Assembly: GCA_013396655.1 (NCBI GenBank)
Contig: WBMV01005161.1
Span: 1-64,000 of the forward strand
Direction of reading: 5' to 3'
DNA length: 64,000 bases
Source: Campylorhamphus procurvoides
Lineage: Eukaryota; Chordata; Aves; Passeriformes; Dendrocolaptidae
Shown here: one piece after another, positions 49,801-61,263 of the stretch
How the letters are laid out: each line of letters starts with the position of its first letter
How positions within the stretch are numbered: the stretch's first letter is position 1
Notes under the pieces: generated by a model
Told to the model about the DNA's origin: nothing
Seen by the model: only the letters and a program-made list of their open reading frames with translations
Database searches by the model: none
Position numbers and translations under genes: made by a program

Positions 49801-52800
49801 GGATAGTGTTAGTGTGACTCACCTTTCCAGCATGCCGGGCAGCACCAATCGTGTCATCTGCAAAAGGAAAACATTCGTGATGGCTGAGAATGCAGACACC
49901 AGACAGTCAGAGACCAAGGGAAACCTCCCTTCCTCCCAGAAGCAGCTGCCACCCCCTCCACCCCAACCTCAGCTCAGGGATGCAGAGACCATACTTTGCG
50001 TGGGCAGTTTATTTTTATTCTACCTGGATAACTTGGCTCTGTCAAGTAGTGTGTGTGCTGAATCTGGTGAAACCATCCAGCTGGTAGCATAAGAGTAAAT
50101 AAAACAAATATCTTCACCAGTCTGCATTCATGGCCTCTAAAGAACATTAAAATGCTGGAGTACTACAGTACATATACCATCTCTCTCTCCTCACAAAAAG
50201 CACCTGTCTTCCTCAAGACTGACTAAATTTACCACCAATGCCAAGACTCAAAGCAATAATCCAATGCATTTTAGCTAGGCCTACTGAACTGCTGAGTTTA
50301 AAATAAAAATAAATTATGGAGCAGTAAGAGTGTTATTGAATATGTTTCCTACATTATCCACAGAATATAAGACCCCAAAACATTTTTTGCTGGTTACACA
50401 GATGTTTTCACACAGAAAAACCTACACTCCCATGAGGAAAGTAGCCCAGCAAACCTCCTCACTGCTCTGGAAGCTCCTGCATCCATTATGACTCCAATCA
50501 ATCTATCCACAAGATGGCTGAAGGACTGTCCAAAATAGCAATCCTAAAACAAGCTTCCTAGTTGCAGACAGAGCATCTCTGACAAGGGAAACAAATGAAG
50601 CATTGATCCAAACTCGGGTAAAATTTTTATTAGTGTAAAAGAGTTAATTTTCCTACTACTAGTTACTACCATCCTAAAATACATTTTAATACATTTTTAA
50701 TCCAAAACCTCTGCCTTTAAGAAATAACATAAAAGTTCAGCCTATGCCAAATACTACTCTGCCCCCTACTAACCCTTTTAACATCACCTCACTGACACCA
50801 GAGAGAGCAGACAAAAAATATAAATTGATACCACTTCTGACAACCAAAAGGTATTCCAACAAAGTTTTTGAGAATATAGTGAGGAGGGGGTCATAAAATA
50901 CTAAAACCATCACACACCAAAATGCAATGGTATGCCCAATGACACTAAATTACCTTGAATTATATATATTATATATATATATAATATATATATTATATAC
51001 ACCCTATTATTTGAATAATATGGGAGGAAAACACACACACACACAAAAGAAATCAGTATATAAAGGCATACAAAACACCTATAAGCACTTCCATCACAGT
51101 GAAACAAACCTCATTGCAGCAAGCTATTCGTTTTACTATCACCACTGCATTACCACTTGCATATGACTCTATCTGGATTTGGTGTTTTTTGTTTGTTTTT
51201 ATTTTTGAATTATAAAACATACTCTTTCAGGAATAAAGGAAAAAAAACACAAAAGAAAACATTCTCAATTGATTGCAGTTGACACACAAACAAAATGGTA
51301 GAGAAGGGCTGTGTTTTGCATTTTACTGGCATTTCTACTTGGAATATATTCTGTCATCAGACACTGCAGGAGTTTTGATAAGGGACTGTAGAGTCCATTC
51401 AAGGAGTTGAATGGACCTTACGCTCATGAAGTCAGCTGTTGACATACTTAATTGTAGTGCCCTCCAATTCAAACTAAGTATTCAGAGCTGATAAGCATCA
51501 CCAAGCAAATAGATCTGATGCAACTTCAAAAAAACCTCTAGCATTAAGTTTAAGCATACATGAGCTTTTTCATGCACCAATGCTTCAAAGAAGAGTAGAA
51601 ACAACTATTTATTTTAATGTTAAAGGATAAAGAATGATTTGGGCTGACTTTAAGACCTAGTTCAAGACTGGAAGATCTTTTATCTGATGCAAGTTTTATG
51701 ATCTTTTCCACAGGTTGCTTGGCAAAAAGCAGCATTCCGGTTTTTGCCTCTCGGAGCAATATAATCCTGCATATCCTCTCCATAAATTGGCAAATGGATG
51801 TGGTCTGAAATTGCCTTCCCTCTGGCAACCCATAGATGATCTGAAAAACCAATACATGATCTCCCAATGTAATGCAGAGGGGACCCCACTTTTGAAACTT
51901 CTGTCGTAAATTCACACAAATACATTCATGGTCTAAATCTAAATTGCAACCCACCAAGCAGCTCTAACAGTTTATCACAACCTGCTGGTTACTACTGATA
52001 TCCAAATGAGAGGACAGAAAAATGTGGTACAATAACTGGTGGATTTATACAAAATAAAAAACTAAGAAGTCTCTCGCCACCAACTGTGGTAAATGGTTTG
52101 TTCCTGAAGTTCAGCCAGATGGGCAATTTTTTTCCCTCATCCACAGAAAAATACTGATGGCAAAACTGGATTTCATACTGAACATCACTTCCATTTGTTT
52201 CATTAAAATTAATATATTGAGGGAATTTCAAAAATCTGTGAAATAGGGCAAAAACTGGTTTTCCTATCAGTACTTTTACATCTTGTGATGTGTGAAGAGA
52301 GATATATCTGAATATTCAGTAACTTTATGCACAGAAAAAACACAGATTTTTTTATAAGAGAAAGATAACAGAAGGCAGCTCTCTGAGTTAGTCTCACCTG
52401 ACCCAGCCAAGTCCATACTCAAAGAGCACTATTGGAAAAATTCTGGCAGGGTATTCTGCAGCTATATTCAAGTCTGGCAATCTTATACACTGGACACGCA
52501 CGTGAAATATTTCCAGCATTAATTAAAATAAAACAATAAATAGCAGAAATGTAGTTTTACCACTAGCAATGGTGTCTGTATGTGCTTGCATTGCATGATC
52601 CTTATGCAAAAGATCCAAAGTGGTAAACATTCTTGTCTTCAATAATGATAATCTCAGATGTGCCATTATGAAACAGGCAGTTCAAAAACAAACATCTAGA
52701 ACTGAAAAAATAACCCCCAGATAAAGAATCCAAATCCTAGCTAAGTCTTGCTTGGAGACAGCAGGTTTTGTAATGGCATGTATTTCATAAATTGCAAAGT

Positions 52801-55800
52801 ATTGCAGGTCTGAATCTATAGGAATTAGCATGTAGGATGTCAGAAAACTCTATGGTAGTGTTCATTTCTCTGAAGGCAATCTAATAAAGGAGGAAGGAAG
52901 GGTCAGGAAACCTAAGGGAGAGGCTGGGAACTACCCAAAAAAGAGTGCCTTCAGTTGGTGGTTACTGAAGGAAAAAAAAAAGCTGCTATTAGAGAACTAA
53001 TATATAGTTTAAAGTTATAACCCCTTATTTCCAGTTTCTCCTTCTGAAGAAAACCTCCTGTTCTTAGTCATCTCATGGTCTTTTCTTACTCCAATCCAAG
53101 CAATAGCTCAGAAGTAGAGCTTAGGGAAAGAATAATAATTCGTAAAATTTTGATATCTTTCAAGAGATACTCACTCAGATTACTAACACACAGTAGGAGA
53201 AGCTGATGTAAATACTTAAAGTCATTCTTCATACCTTATGGGCCACACAACTGTTATACAAAGCCAGAAATCTAATACCACAGTGGTATATTTAGAGACA
53301 AATCACTCTGTGTTATGACTGCAAGTCATTCTTTCCACTTTGAAAGGATATAATGATCTGTAATTAAGGCTATGTAAATACAACAAAGGATGAAGCTAGA
53401 GAACTCGGACAAGTTTTCTACTTTGTTATGCAGCCAAGGAGCTTCTCTCATTCACAAATTTGGGATGAAATTTTAACAACTCTAAGAAACGTAACTTTTT
53501 AAAGACCAGAAATTCCCTGTAGTGCCCCCCACTCAAAAAACATCATTGCTACCATAAGATAATTCAGAGTGCCTGGGCAGAGGATTCCCACACGTTCATA
53601 AAGCTGTTATTAAAGAGTTAACTGGCAGTCTGCCTATGCTACGATTGCCTGCACACCTTACACTGAAAGAATTAAGAAACTGTACTCATGCGCTGGTAGT
53701 TAAATTGATCACGAGACCCATTCTCAACATCTACTAAGTTTTTTTTATGTGTCTCTCTTGAAACAATGATTTTTTAATGCAGCTCATATCCCAAGACAAA
53801 CAAGAGTGGTTTATATCTTAGAAAACTAGCAAGTAAACATGATGTCAACAGAAATTAACAGAGCAACCTATGTGGACATGGTAGTGGCAGTGGACATACA
53901 CACGGAACTATGAACATAACGTGCTTCAAGCCCTGTTCATTATCAGTGACTTTCACTTGAGCAATAGTTTTAGAAGATAAAAGTTTTCCCTATTTAGATC
54001 TACGAATTTTTGGAGTTCAGTTTAAAAGGGAAAGCTCTCAAAATAGTCATCCTTTGCCCCTTGCCCTTTACACAGGAAAAAGACTACTCAAATAATAAGG
54101 CTGACCCTTCTCTTTCCGGAAGTGAAACACATGTCAACCCCAAATCTACAGAAAGCTACAGAAATCTAGGATTTCCTAAATTTGTACTTTGAAGAAAAAT
54201 CCCTAGTGCTTCTCTGACTATTGCTGAAAAATATTTATCACAGCTACATTTCCCTTGATCTGGCTTTCTGCTATCACACTCTCAGATTCAAAGTCATCAA
54301 GGTGGGAAACCACAGCATTGAATGTCTCCCTCTGGACCATATGAATGATATTCATGGCCACCTTCACAGAACACTTACTCCTTTTACAAGTATTGGCAAC
54401 TGTCCCTCTCTGTTACAAACTTTTGTTATGTACTTGGCTAAATCATCCTCCCCACCTTTGATTATGACTGTGAATATAAATGTAAAGAAATCTCTTGACT
54501 AGACTGCAATACATACACACACACAGAGTGATCTCTTCTCACAAGTCAATGTTGCCACTGCCCTCAGAATTATACTCCACTTACTGTGACCCTCTCCAAT
54601 ACAGAGCAAATACAAAAATTCACATAGGGTTCTAGCAGGCGAACTACCATCTGATCTCTGGAAAGGTACCTTTACAGGTGTGGTATTAGGTTTCGCTATG
54701 CCATGTGAACACTCACTTGAGAGGCGGAGGGAGAGAGAGGGAGAGAGAGATGTCAATTCCTACTGCCTTTCGGGATTATTGCTCCTGGGGTTTTCCTCTT
54801 TCTACACACAAAAGAATATTTTCCCTCTTTCTCAAATACACTAGCTGCTCCTCATTTCAATTTTATATTGGTTGTGGATTTTGCTGTTGTTTTCTTTCCT
54901 AAACTCACAGTTTCAAACTTTGTAGTAGTCATACCCGTGTCCTGCCTGGGTTTCACAATCTGGTATAGTTCACCTCTCACTCCTCCTTCATTAGGAGGGC
55001 AGCTGACACCAAATGTCTCAGTTCAACACGAAGCATTTATGTATTTTCAATTCTAAAGAAAATTATAAGCATATGACAATATGACACTAAAAATCCCTGA
55101 TGTTGTAGGCCTATTAGCCTTTTGTACTGACACTCAGTATAAAATATTAGTAAGGTGATCAACATGAAGATTACCACAGACACCACGGGATGCACATATA
55201 TGTAATTTGGTCTCCCCCTTCCTCTGTTAATGCTAATTTCCAACCCAAACCTGGCCTGCAAGCCTAAAATTTATATTCTCCCACAGTATAATCACTTGCA
55301 AACCAATTCAGCTTCTTCTTAATCAACTGCTAAACCAGCACTCCCTCAACTATTTAGTTTTGCTCATTTTTCAAGAGAGCACAAGTTTATGCCTCACTCC
55401 CAAAGCAATTAGGATACCGTGATGCTGCAAACTGAAACAACAAACTTGCAGTTCCTTCTGTACCAAGTATCTCTTGCAGCTTCCAAAGGAGAAACAAGGG
55501 TTCCCTGAAGTATGTGAAACTATTCTCTGTGCTCATTACCTATCCATTTTTTCCCCCCTGGACAGCAAGTCTGGGACCCTTGGCTTCCAGGACATTAATC
55601 CAATAGCCAAATCAAGTTTAATTGTTTTCCAAGTGAAACTAAAGGCTGTAGCACACGAAGATGAACCCACACAAGAATACGCAGTTGATATAAAGAGCTG
55701 TGACTAGAACTACATAGAACAACTCCAACTTTTATTTTTCAACACTTGCTGGTTAGCAAAAAACCCAGGGATTTTGACCTTATATTTTACTCAATGCCAG

Positions 55801-58800
55801 AAGTGTTTAGTTTGTGTCTCAAAATGCAATGCGATATCCAAAAGTTATAAAACAAATCCACATTACGTGAACTGCCCCTAACGATCATTAAAGAAAGTTT
55901 TGCTATTTAAATCCCTCCAAAAGCTTGAGATAAGATTATGACAGGAACCATGAAACTACAGATACTACCTTGCCTTCTTCCCCATTTATCTGTCAACTTA
56001 ATCCTTGTGTATGACCATATTAAGTCACAAGCGCTTCTGAGAAAATACCACAAATGAAAATTCTTCATTCTATTTATGGCAACATGAAGAGCCTTAACAC
56101 TTCTTGGTTTGTATATTGTATGAAGGCCAGAGTAACTCCTGCACTGCACATCACCATAAAAAGGTGATATTACCCAGATTGCTTGAAAACGATCTGCTGT
56201 GGTTGGGGGACAGGGTGGTGTTTGGTCAGGGTTTTTTAACCAGTACATTAAAAGATGTGAGATTTCCAACATGTTTTAAGCAGTTTTTCATAGCTTCTTT
56301 CTTCAGTGATGTACAGGTCGCTTTGAAGGCAAATCACAGTAATCAACACTTTATGCCAGACTGAGTGAGCCCCAAAATTGCACAACTGTGGGGTTTATGG
56401 ATGACCTATCCCAACAGTGCACTAGGACACGATGGGGACAGGCTGATAATTTTTCCTCTCAGGTAAAAATGGGGTCTTATCTCTCAGTGCACCCTTCTTA
56501 CACACTGCATATCTCCTAGGAAATTCAATGAGCTGATGACCAAAGAAGAAGAAAGCTAAGGGATGAGAATTATCCTTCAAAATTGCCTATACTTGTGGCA
56601 ACAAAATAGATTTAAATGTTTCTGCAGAATCAAACTGTGCTGAATATCTTGACCTTCCCACTTCAAGCCTAAGAAGTATTTCAGCCAAAACTGGAGTTAA
56701 TTAACATGCCAGAAGAGTTATGCTGTCCAACAGGTGTTAATTGGCACGTGGTGCAGGTTACTGACAAGCCAGGGCTATCGTTATCTTTTTAGGCACTGAG
56801 GAAGTTCGGTCCAAAAGGCAGGATGTGGATGCTCCAGAACATAACAGTATAGGTTATATGAAACCTCTGACAAGGATCTGGAGATACTGTGAGCAGAGCC
56901 TGAATGGGTACTAGCAAAACCTCAACTGCTTCTGTACCTTCACATCTTAGCAGACCTTCACCTTCTTGCTTAAGAACTTGGTGCTCTCTTCCATCACAAA
57001 CTTCATGTTTCTAATCATGCAAGAATGGAGAATGTGATAATTGTTTTTAAAAAACACTTATACGCCTCGATAAGAGATGGCATCAACCTAAAACACTGAA
57101 CTAAGTGTAGAGATATACAGACTTATCTTAGATTTATTTTTTCATACCATGATTCTCTCATTCTATGGGTTCTCCTGAAAAAAACACGTTACAGATGGTA
57201 CATATCTCTAATGTGCTCTTCTTCCCAAAACAGTAAGCATCTGGCATGCCTACTGTTTAATTACACAACAGGCTCATGCAGGAGGAAACATTTTCAAGCT
57301 TGGAATCTTATGCTCAAACTCTGATTATACCCAGTAGCAGGAGTTGTTCATGGTCAAGAAAGAAGTTTTTAACCAGAAGGGAAAACACTATTAGCACACA
57401 GCACGTAGATCTTTAAGAAGTTTTTATACATGCAAAGACAGCCACATTAGAATATAAAGAGGCTGAGGAGATGCAAATTTTACAAGAAACTGTATGATAA
57501 TTTTCTTAAATTGTTGACCAATACTGATCATAAACATGATAACTGAAGCCATAAAACGTTAGTTTACTCTGAAAAACAATATAGTCTGGCTGCATCTCTG
57601 GAACTTTAGGTATATACTGAGTTAAACTATTATTCTACTCCACCATCTTCAGAAATAGATATTAAAGTAGTTCATCTGTAACTTTTCTACTCTAACAAAA
57701 TGCTCCCATGAATACTGACACCCCAAATTCTTTTATCACTGAATACTGCACTCCCTCTGCTGGCACAGCACAGATCTCACACCTTAGCAGAGGCATTCTT
57801 CTGATTACACTAATCTCCAAGGGGTCTATGTCTGACAATACTTGTTCAGATGTACACACCTGATGCAGCAATGTCAACATAAAAAAGGGCTGCTGAATTA
57901 CTTCTGTAAGAAAAAACTTTCAAAGGTGCCCATTAATAGCTGACTTCTCTGATGAAATCTTTCAGGGTGCAACAAAACCATGGGCCACAATCCTGGGTCA
58001 ACTAAAAAAGTCTGTACTTGTCAGACTCACAGTCATTTTCAAAGTGAAAGGTTTCTGAAGACTCACTGTTGGAGCATTTCTAACTTTTCAACAAGTAATT
58101 CTAAGACGTCAAAGAAAACACACACTAAAGTAGGAGTTCACAGCAGTAAGTTGACATTACGAATTCCCATTCAGTAATGCAATGGCTTCATTTTCACTGT
58201 TTGCCTATGTTTTGATAAAGTGTGAGCAACTATTAAAGCATTGTTTTAAGAGGTGCTGTGCCTCCTCACATGGAAATAAACTACTCACAGTTTAGACTCC
58301 CCAAAAGCACTGTGCTAGATGAATTTAATACTTGATCTAATCAGAAGAGCTGCAAGAAAGTAAAATCTTTCAAGCCAACTTTGAAACATCTAATTTTTTA
58401 ACTTTGAGGCAAAAGGTTAACCCTCAGCTAATGGAAGTACAACTCTTGTCATGCATAAGAACATTTAGCAGTGAATAGTCACAAGGAGTTTCATCAGCAC
58501 TCACTGGCAGTACACTAACCAATTCCCCGTGTCATGTAAGCAGCTGCTATTCCCTCCGTCCATTTTAAGCTTTGACATACTAGGATGAAAATCTCATTTT
58601 TGAATGGGCCTCATGTTAATAAACAGGAGAACAGCCATGTCTTTTAGCCTGAAGTCAAGTTGATTTCTTCTCAATAAAACCTTCAGTTTAAATATCAAAA
58701 AGGAAGGTAACTTCTGAAGTAAAGTTAATGCATGCTTCTGTGAGCTTGGCTTTCCTTCTTCCTCATATTTTTCACAGAAAATATGTAAGTGCTCTCTCAC

Positions 58801-60258
58801 TACAGTGTACAAAAACCTTAGGTGTGCTAAGGGCTACACACCCCAAGAAAAACAGATGCAGGGGGAGAAGAATGAACAATTTACAAGAAGGACTAGAAGA
58901 ACCATTATGAAGAAGCACTAAGTGCTGTTTTGTGTACATACCTTGCTCTTCCAAATAGCTTATAGGCATCTTTGTAACAAATTATATTTCACACAACAAT
59001 CAGAACGGTCCAATACAACAATCAAAACTTCTGGGTTCCTCCAAGATGAAAAGCAAACCTGCGGTCTAATAGCTGAAAGTAATTCCCTCAGATAACTGAA
59101 TCTGTTTTCTGGGTTTGAATTAAGACACCAGGAACAAGTGTTGGCAACAGGGCACTTACCTTACAAACAGACATGATGTTAATGTTGACCATTTTGTCGA
59201 TAGCCTGCAAGAAAACAAAATTTTGGGGTTTGCTCATTTTAAGTTATTTAACCAATATTTACACACCCTCTGGGTTTAAGTGCTGAGGTAAATTATCCAC
59301 CTTTACTCCCTGCCTTTCAGCTTAAGAATCAGGAATAGTGATGGGCTTTCAAAGCAAAGTCTGTGAATTGCTCTTGGTCAAGTTTCATCTCTGATTAGGG
59401 ACTCAAAGAACAACACAGATGTATCACACTGACACTGTATTTCCTAACTGTATTTGCAATACTTATGAACTTTAATAAATTCTTATATTAAGATATGTTC
59501 AGAAATGAACTACTGTATTTTGATTTTCATCATTTCATAAAAATGTTTTAGTGATTTCAAGTTTATTCATCAAGTTAAAAACTGAGATTTTTTTTTTCTT
59601 TTTTTTATTGCTAAACATTATGAAGCTTATTTGAAGGTGATTAAGCAGAAAACACAAAACCACAGTGGACACAGTGATCTACAGGAGTTTTGGAAACAAA
59701 ATCATGCACCACAGAAATTGTTCATAATTGGAATTGTCAATGTATCCAATACAACCAGATTGTCCCTACATTATGAATTGTCTTAAAACCATAATTTTAA
59801 AGTTTCCTAAGTGTAATGGACTATACAGCTTCCATCCATGAAGTTGCTTTCTTCCCTTCAGTCACCTAAGAAGCCCCCTACCACAAGCTAAAGCAGCTCA
59901 TGAACAATAGCCAGATGAGACCATAAAGAGGAGCAGAATTCAGATAGTGACCCCAGAGCATCTGTCCAAAATAGAAATGAAGCAGCAGGGAAGGTTATGT
60001 AAGCAACATCACCCAAAAAATGAGTCTGCCATCATCTGATTTGTGTTATGCTGCTTACGTAAATCTCAAAGCTTTTTCAACATGTAATTCTAATCAGAAA
60101 ACATCACTATGTGGTTTCCTTTACCAAACCTATATACTTTTCCATATCTACATACAACAGTAGAATAGTAGAAGGTACCACAAAAGCACTTACCTTATCC
60201 AGCTCTGGAATTTCAATAAAATATTCAGGATAAGAATATGACATTCCCACATTGTTGA
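34717..60258 (-). CDS. HSD17B12: HSD17B12, very-long-chain 3-oxoacyl-CoA reductase (3' part, seven terminal exons)
   Basis: HSD17B12 is an ER-membrane short-chain dehydrogenase/reductase. It performs the NADPH-dependent 3-ketoacyl-CoA reduction of fatty-acid elongation and can also reduce oestrone. Coding exons in transcript order: 60194-60258, 59160-59204, 49823-49857, 44485-44566, 41124-41189, 34949-35098, 34717-34821. They splice in phase to 182 codons, equal to human residues 131-312. Visible features are the SDR NNVG motif (132-135), catalytic Ser189, and Tyr202-x3-Lys206 (YSATK). The C-terminus KKMKEK fits a KxKxx ER-retrieval signal. The N-terminal membrane anchor and the cofactor-binding glycine motif are encoded upstream, beyond base 64,000. 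All six complete introns are GT-AG. Confidence 0.97.
34949..35098 (-). CDS. HSD17B12: HSD17B12 penultimate coding exon (50 codons)
   Basis: The exon encodes SVLPYYVATKMSKIRKATLD and the KPSPETYVRSAL and TVGLQSQTSGYLPHALM segments, matching the human protein closely. The acceptor is CCTGCAG and the donor ATG|GTAAGT. Confidence 0.98.
37800..38110 (+). mobile_element. Diverged CR1 LINE fragment
   Basis: On the plus strand, stretches such as GGGCCTGTTCAGCATGG, GAGCCAAACTCTTCTTGGTA and TTGAAGGTTTCCAAG follow, in order, the well-known CR1 ORF2 3' region. The copy is old: frames are broken and the terminal ATTCTRTG repeat is missing or degraded. Its orientation is opposite to HSD17B12. Boundaries are approximate. 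Confidence 0.7.
38255..38302. repeat. Inverted repeat, 11-bp arms with AT-rich loop
   Basis: CATAGCAAAAG at 38,255-38,265 pairs perfectly with CTTTTGCTATG at 38,292-38,302 across a 26-base A/T-rich loop. It lies in an HSD17B12 intron. The function is unknown and it may be chance. Confidence 0.85.
41083..41096. promoter_or_regulatory. RFX X-box-like palindrome
   Basis: GTTGCTGTGGTAAC fits the RFX X-box consensus with one asymmetric position. It lies 28 bases past the donor side of an HSD17B12 exon. This is a motif match only. Confidence 0.3.
41124..41189 (-). CDS. HSD17B12: HSD17B12 coding exon (22 codons)
   Basis: The exon encodes AFVDFFSRGLHAEYKSKG and IIVQ, the helix after the catalytic YxxxK. 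It matches human TFVDFFSQCLHEEYRSKG. The acceptor is CTCTAG and the donor CAG|GTGAGT. Confidence 0.97.
41190..44484 (-). other. HSD17B12 intron (3.3 kb)
   Basis: No gene or identifiable repeat. A G-rich run lies near 43,070-43,085. Confidence 0.85.
44485..44566 (-). CDS. HSD17B12: HSD17B12 coding exon with the catalytic Ser-Tyr-Lys
   Basis: The exon completes Arg179 and encodes residues 180-206. It includes NIASASGM, with Ser189 the catalytic serine 13 residues before Tyr202, and YSATK with Tyr202 and Lys206. The human loop MLPVP reads MHPTP here. The acceptor is TTTCAG and the donor AAG|GTAAG. Confidence 0.98.
44567..49822 (-). other. HSD17B12 intron (5.3 kb)
   Basis: Contains an RFX X-box-like palindrome at 47,286-47,299, homopolymer A runs near 47,127 and 47,173, and an AP-1-like motif cluster at 49,562-49,821. 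No gene was recognised. Confidence 0.85.
47286..47299. promoter_or_regulatory. RFX X-box palindrome
   Basis: GTTGCTGTGGCAAC is a near-perfect palindromic RFX X-box, identical to the copy at 61,264. It is intronic and supported by motif match only. Confidence 0.3.
49823..49857 (-). CDS. HSD17B12: HSD17B12 coding exon (35-nt small exon)
   Basis: The exon encodes MTRLVLPGMLE and two bases of Arg179, matching human MTQLVLPGMVER. The acceptor is TTTGCAG and the donor GTGAGT. Phase agrees with both neighbours. Confidence 0.95.
50959..51044. repeat. (AT)n tract and nearby (AC)7 microsatellite
   Basis: Alternating T/A with AATA interruptions runs from 50,959 to 50,999 and is self-complementary, so it could extrude as a cruciform. 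Seven AC dinucleotides follow at 51,031-51,044. Confidence 0.95.
51393..51416. repeat. Perfect 10-bp hairpin with 4-base loop
   Basis: GTCCATTCAA and TTGAATGGAC are exact reverse complements separated by GGAG. The stem does not extend beyond 10 bp, so a miRNA precursor is unlikely. Confidence 0.95.
54727..54751. repeat. GA-rich simple repeat
   Basis: A short (GA)n/GGGA tract lies within an HSD17B12 intron. Confidence 0.9.
59160..59204 (-). CDS. HSD17B12: HSD17B12 coding exon (15 codons)
   Basis: The exon encodes AIDKMVNINIMSVCK, matching human VIKKMININILSVCK; the conserved NINI segment precedes the catalytic strand. The acceptor is TTGCAG and the donor AAG|GTAAGT. Both ends are in phase 0. 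Confidence 0.97.
59205..60193 (-). other. HSD17B12 intron (0.99 kb)
   Basis: AT-rich intron with a T-rich run at 59,587-59,609; nothing else seen. Confidence 0.85.
60194..60258 (-). CDS. HSD17B12: HSD17B12 coding exon (first one inside the window)
   Basis: The exon completes Val131 and encodes NNVGMSYSYPEYFIEIPELD then K. It carries the SDR NNxG motif that stabilises the central sheet. The acceptor is TTTCAG and the donor AAG|GTAAGT. Upstream exons are beyond the right edge. Confidence 0.98.
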
Positions 60259-60404
60259 CTGAAACAAAAGCATGAATTAGATCACTTGGATGCCACCCGA
60301 TTAATAACAATTTTCAAACAACACTCTTAAAATGCTGCATTTAAGATATTCTAACTGTTTTAGCCAAGTTTCCTTAACTGTAAATACACTTCTCCACACA
60401 CCAG

Positions 60405-61000
60405 TGGAATGTGGGAGCGCCTAGGCGGGCCTTTTTAATCGTTAGTTCTTCAACTGTTTAAAAACTGGCACATTTAGCACCTTGCATCCACCCTCCCCCC
60501 GCATCCCAGGAGGGCCAGAGCACAGCTGCGGGGACACGGCGGGCCCTGCGGGGCGCAGGGCAGCTCCCAGCGCCGGGCAGGACCGTAGGTGAACGTGTTC
60601 CACGATAAATTCCTTTCCCGATAAATACAGGGATGAAGGGTAACGCAGGGCACAAGCCCCTGGGGCCGAGGGAGCGGCCGGCGCAGTGCGCGGTGCGGTC
60701 GGTAGGTGGCAGCAGGAGCACGGCAGAGGAGCGGAGCGGAGCGGGCACTGCCCGCACCCCGAGGGGGCCGCCGGCTTGGGGGGGATCCACCGCCTTTGGG
60801 GGGGTATACGTCGCCTTTTAGGGGGATCCACCGCCCTTGGGAGGATCCGCTGGCTTTGGGGGTGTTCCGCCGCCCTCCAAAGTGCCCGGTCCCCTCTGGG
60901 TGCCTCCCTGCACGGAGACTCACGGCAGGAACAGTGCTCCCCGGCACTCCCACACCTGCAAAATGCGTCCCCGCCTGCAGCGCTGAGAATTCACCGAGAA
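60405..61000. promoter_or_regulatory. Intronic GC-rich/CpG island, possible alternative promoter
   Basis: A sharply bounded GC- and CpG-rich block sits inside an HSD17B12 intron, starting about 150 bases upstream of an exon. It includes a 20-bp minisatellite (60,761-60,900). A good minus-strand donor (GCC|GTGAGT, exon end 60,924) could join a new first exon to the acceptor at 60,258. Promoter activity is inference; it may equally be a GC-rich repeat. An ORF of 256 codons (60,474-61,244 minus) crosses it without recognisable motifs. Confidence 0.4.
60761..60900. repeat. 20-bp minisatellite, seven units
   Basis: Seven consecutive 20-bp units fit with no insertions from 60,761 to 60,900. The consensus is close to GGGGATCCACCGCCTTTGGG. 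Inner units are most alike; the outer units (first, sixth and seventh) are more diverged. The period is not a multiple of three, so it is unlikely to be coding. Confidence 0.93.
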
Positions 61001-61263
61001 TGTGAGAATTACTTAAACCTCGGAGGGTTTTTTCAGTACTACGGAGTGGCACGGTTTTATTCTTGGACATAACACCAATAACCGTTCTTAAATCGCAAAG
61101 TAGGCAACGAAAAACTTCTAATTCTGTTCGAAAACAGGGCTGCTCTGCAGCCTCCAACTCCATAAAGCACACTGATATGGAGACAAAAAGCAGCAACCAA
61201 ATGGGATCTCCGCTTCCTAAGTATCTGTTGTTCATCTTACGCAAGTGAATCGCGTGACATGTG

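Larger units (their letters stand above)
49858..59159 (-). other. HSD17B12 intron (9.3 kb)
   Basis: The largest complete HSD17B12 intron in the window. It holds an (AT)n tract at 50,959-50,999, a short (AC)7 at 51,031-51,044, a perfect 10-bp hairpin at 51,393-51,416, a stretch of overlapping minus-strand ORFs at 51,550-52,510, and a GA-rich tract at 54,727-54,751. No recognisable gene. Confidence 0.85.

Noticed and set aside
60107..60310. 67-codon ORF read as a separate small gene
   Set aside because: It is an HSD17B12 exon with intronic sequence on both sides; splice sites delimit 60,194-60,258.
60474..61244. 256-codon minus-strand ORF in the HSD17B12 intron
   Set aside because: It crosses a 20-bp minisatellite and GC-rich DNA, has no domain and no signal beyond a short hydrophobic stretch. 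Kept only as part of the alternative-promoter finding.
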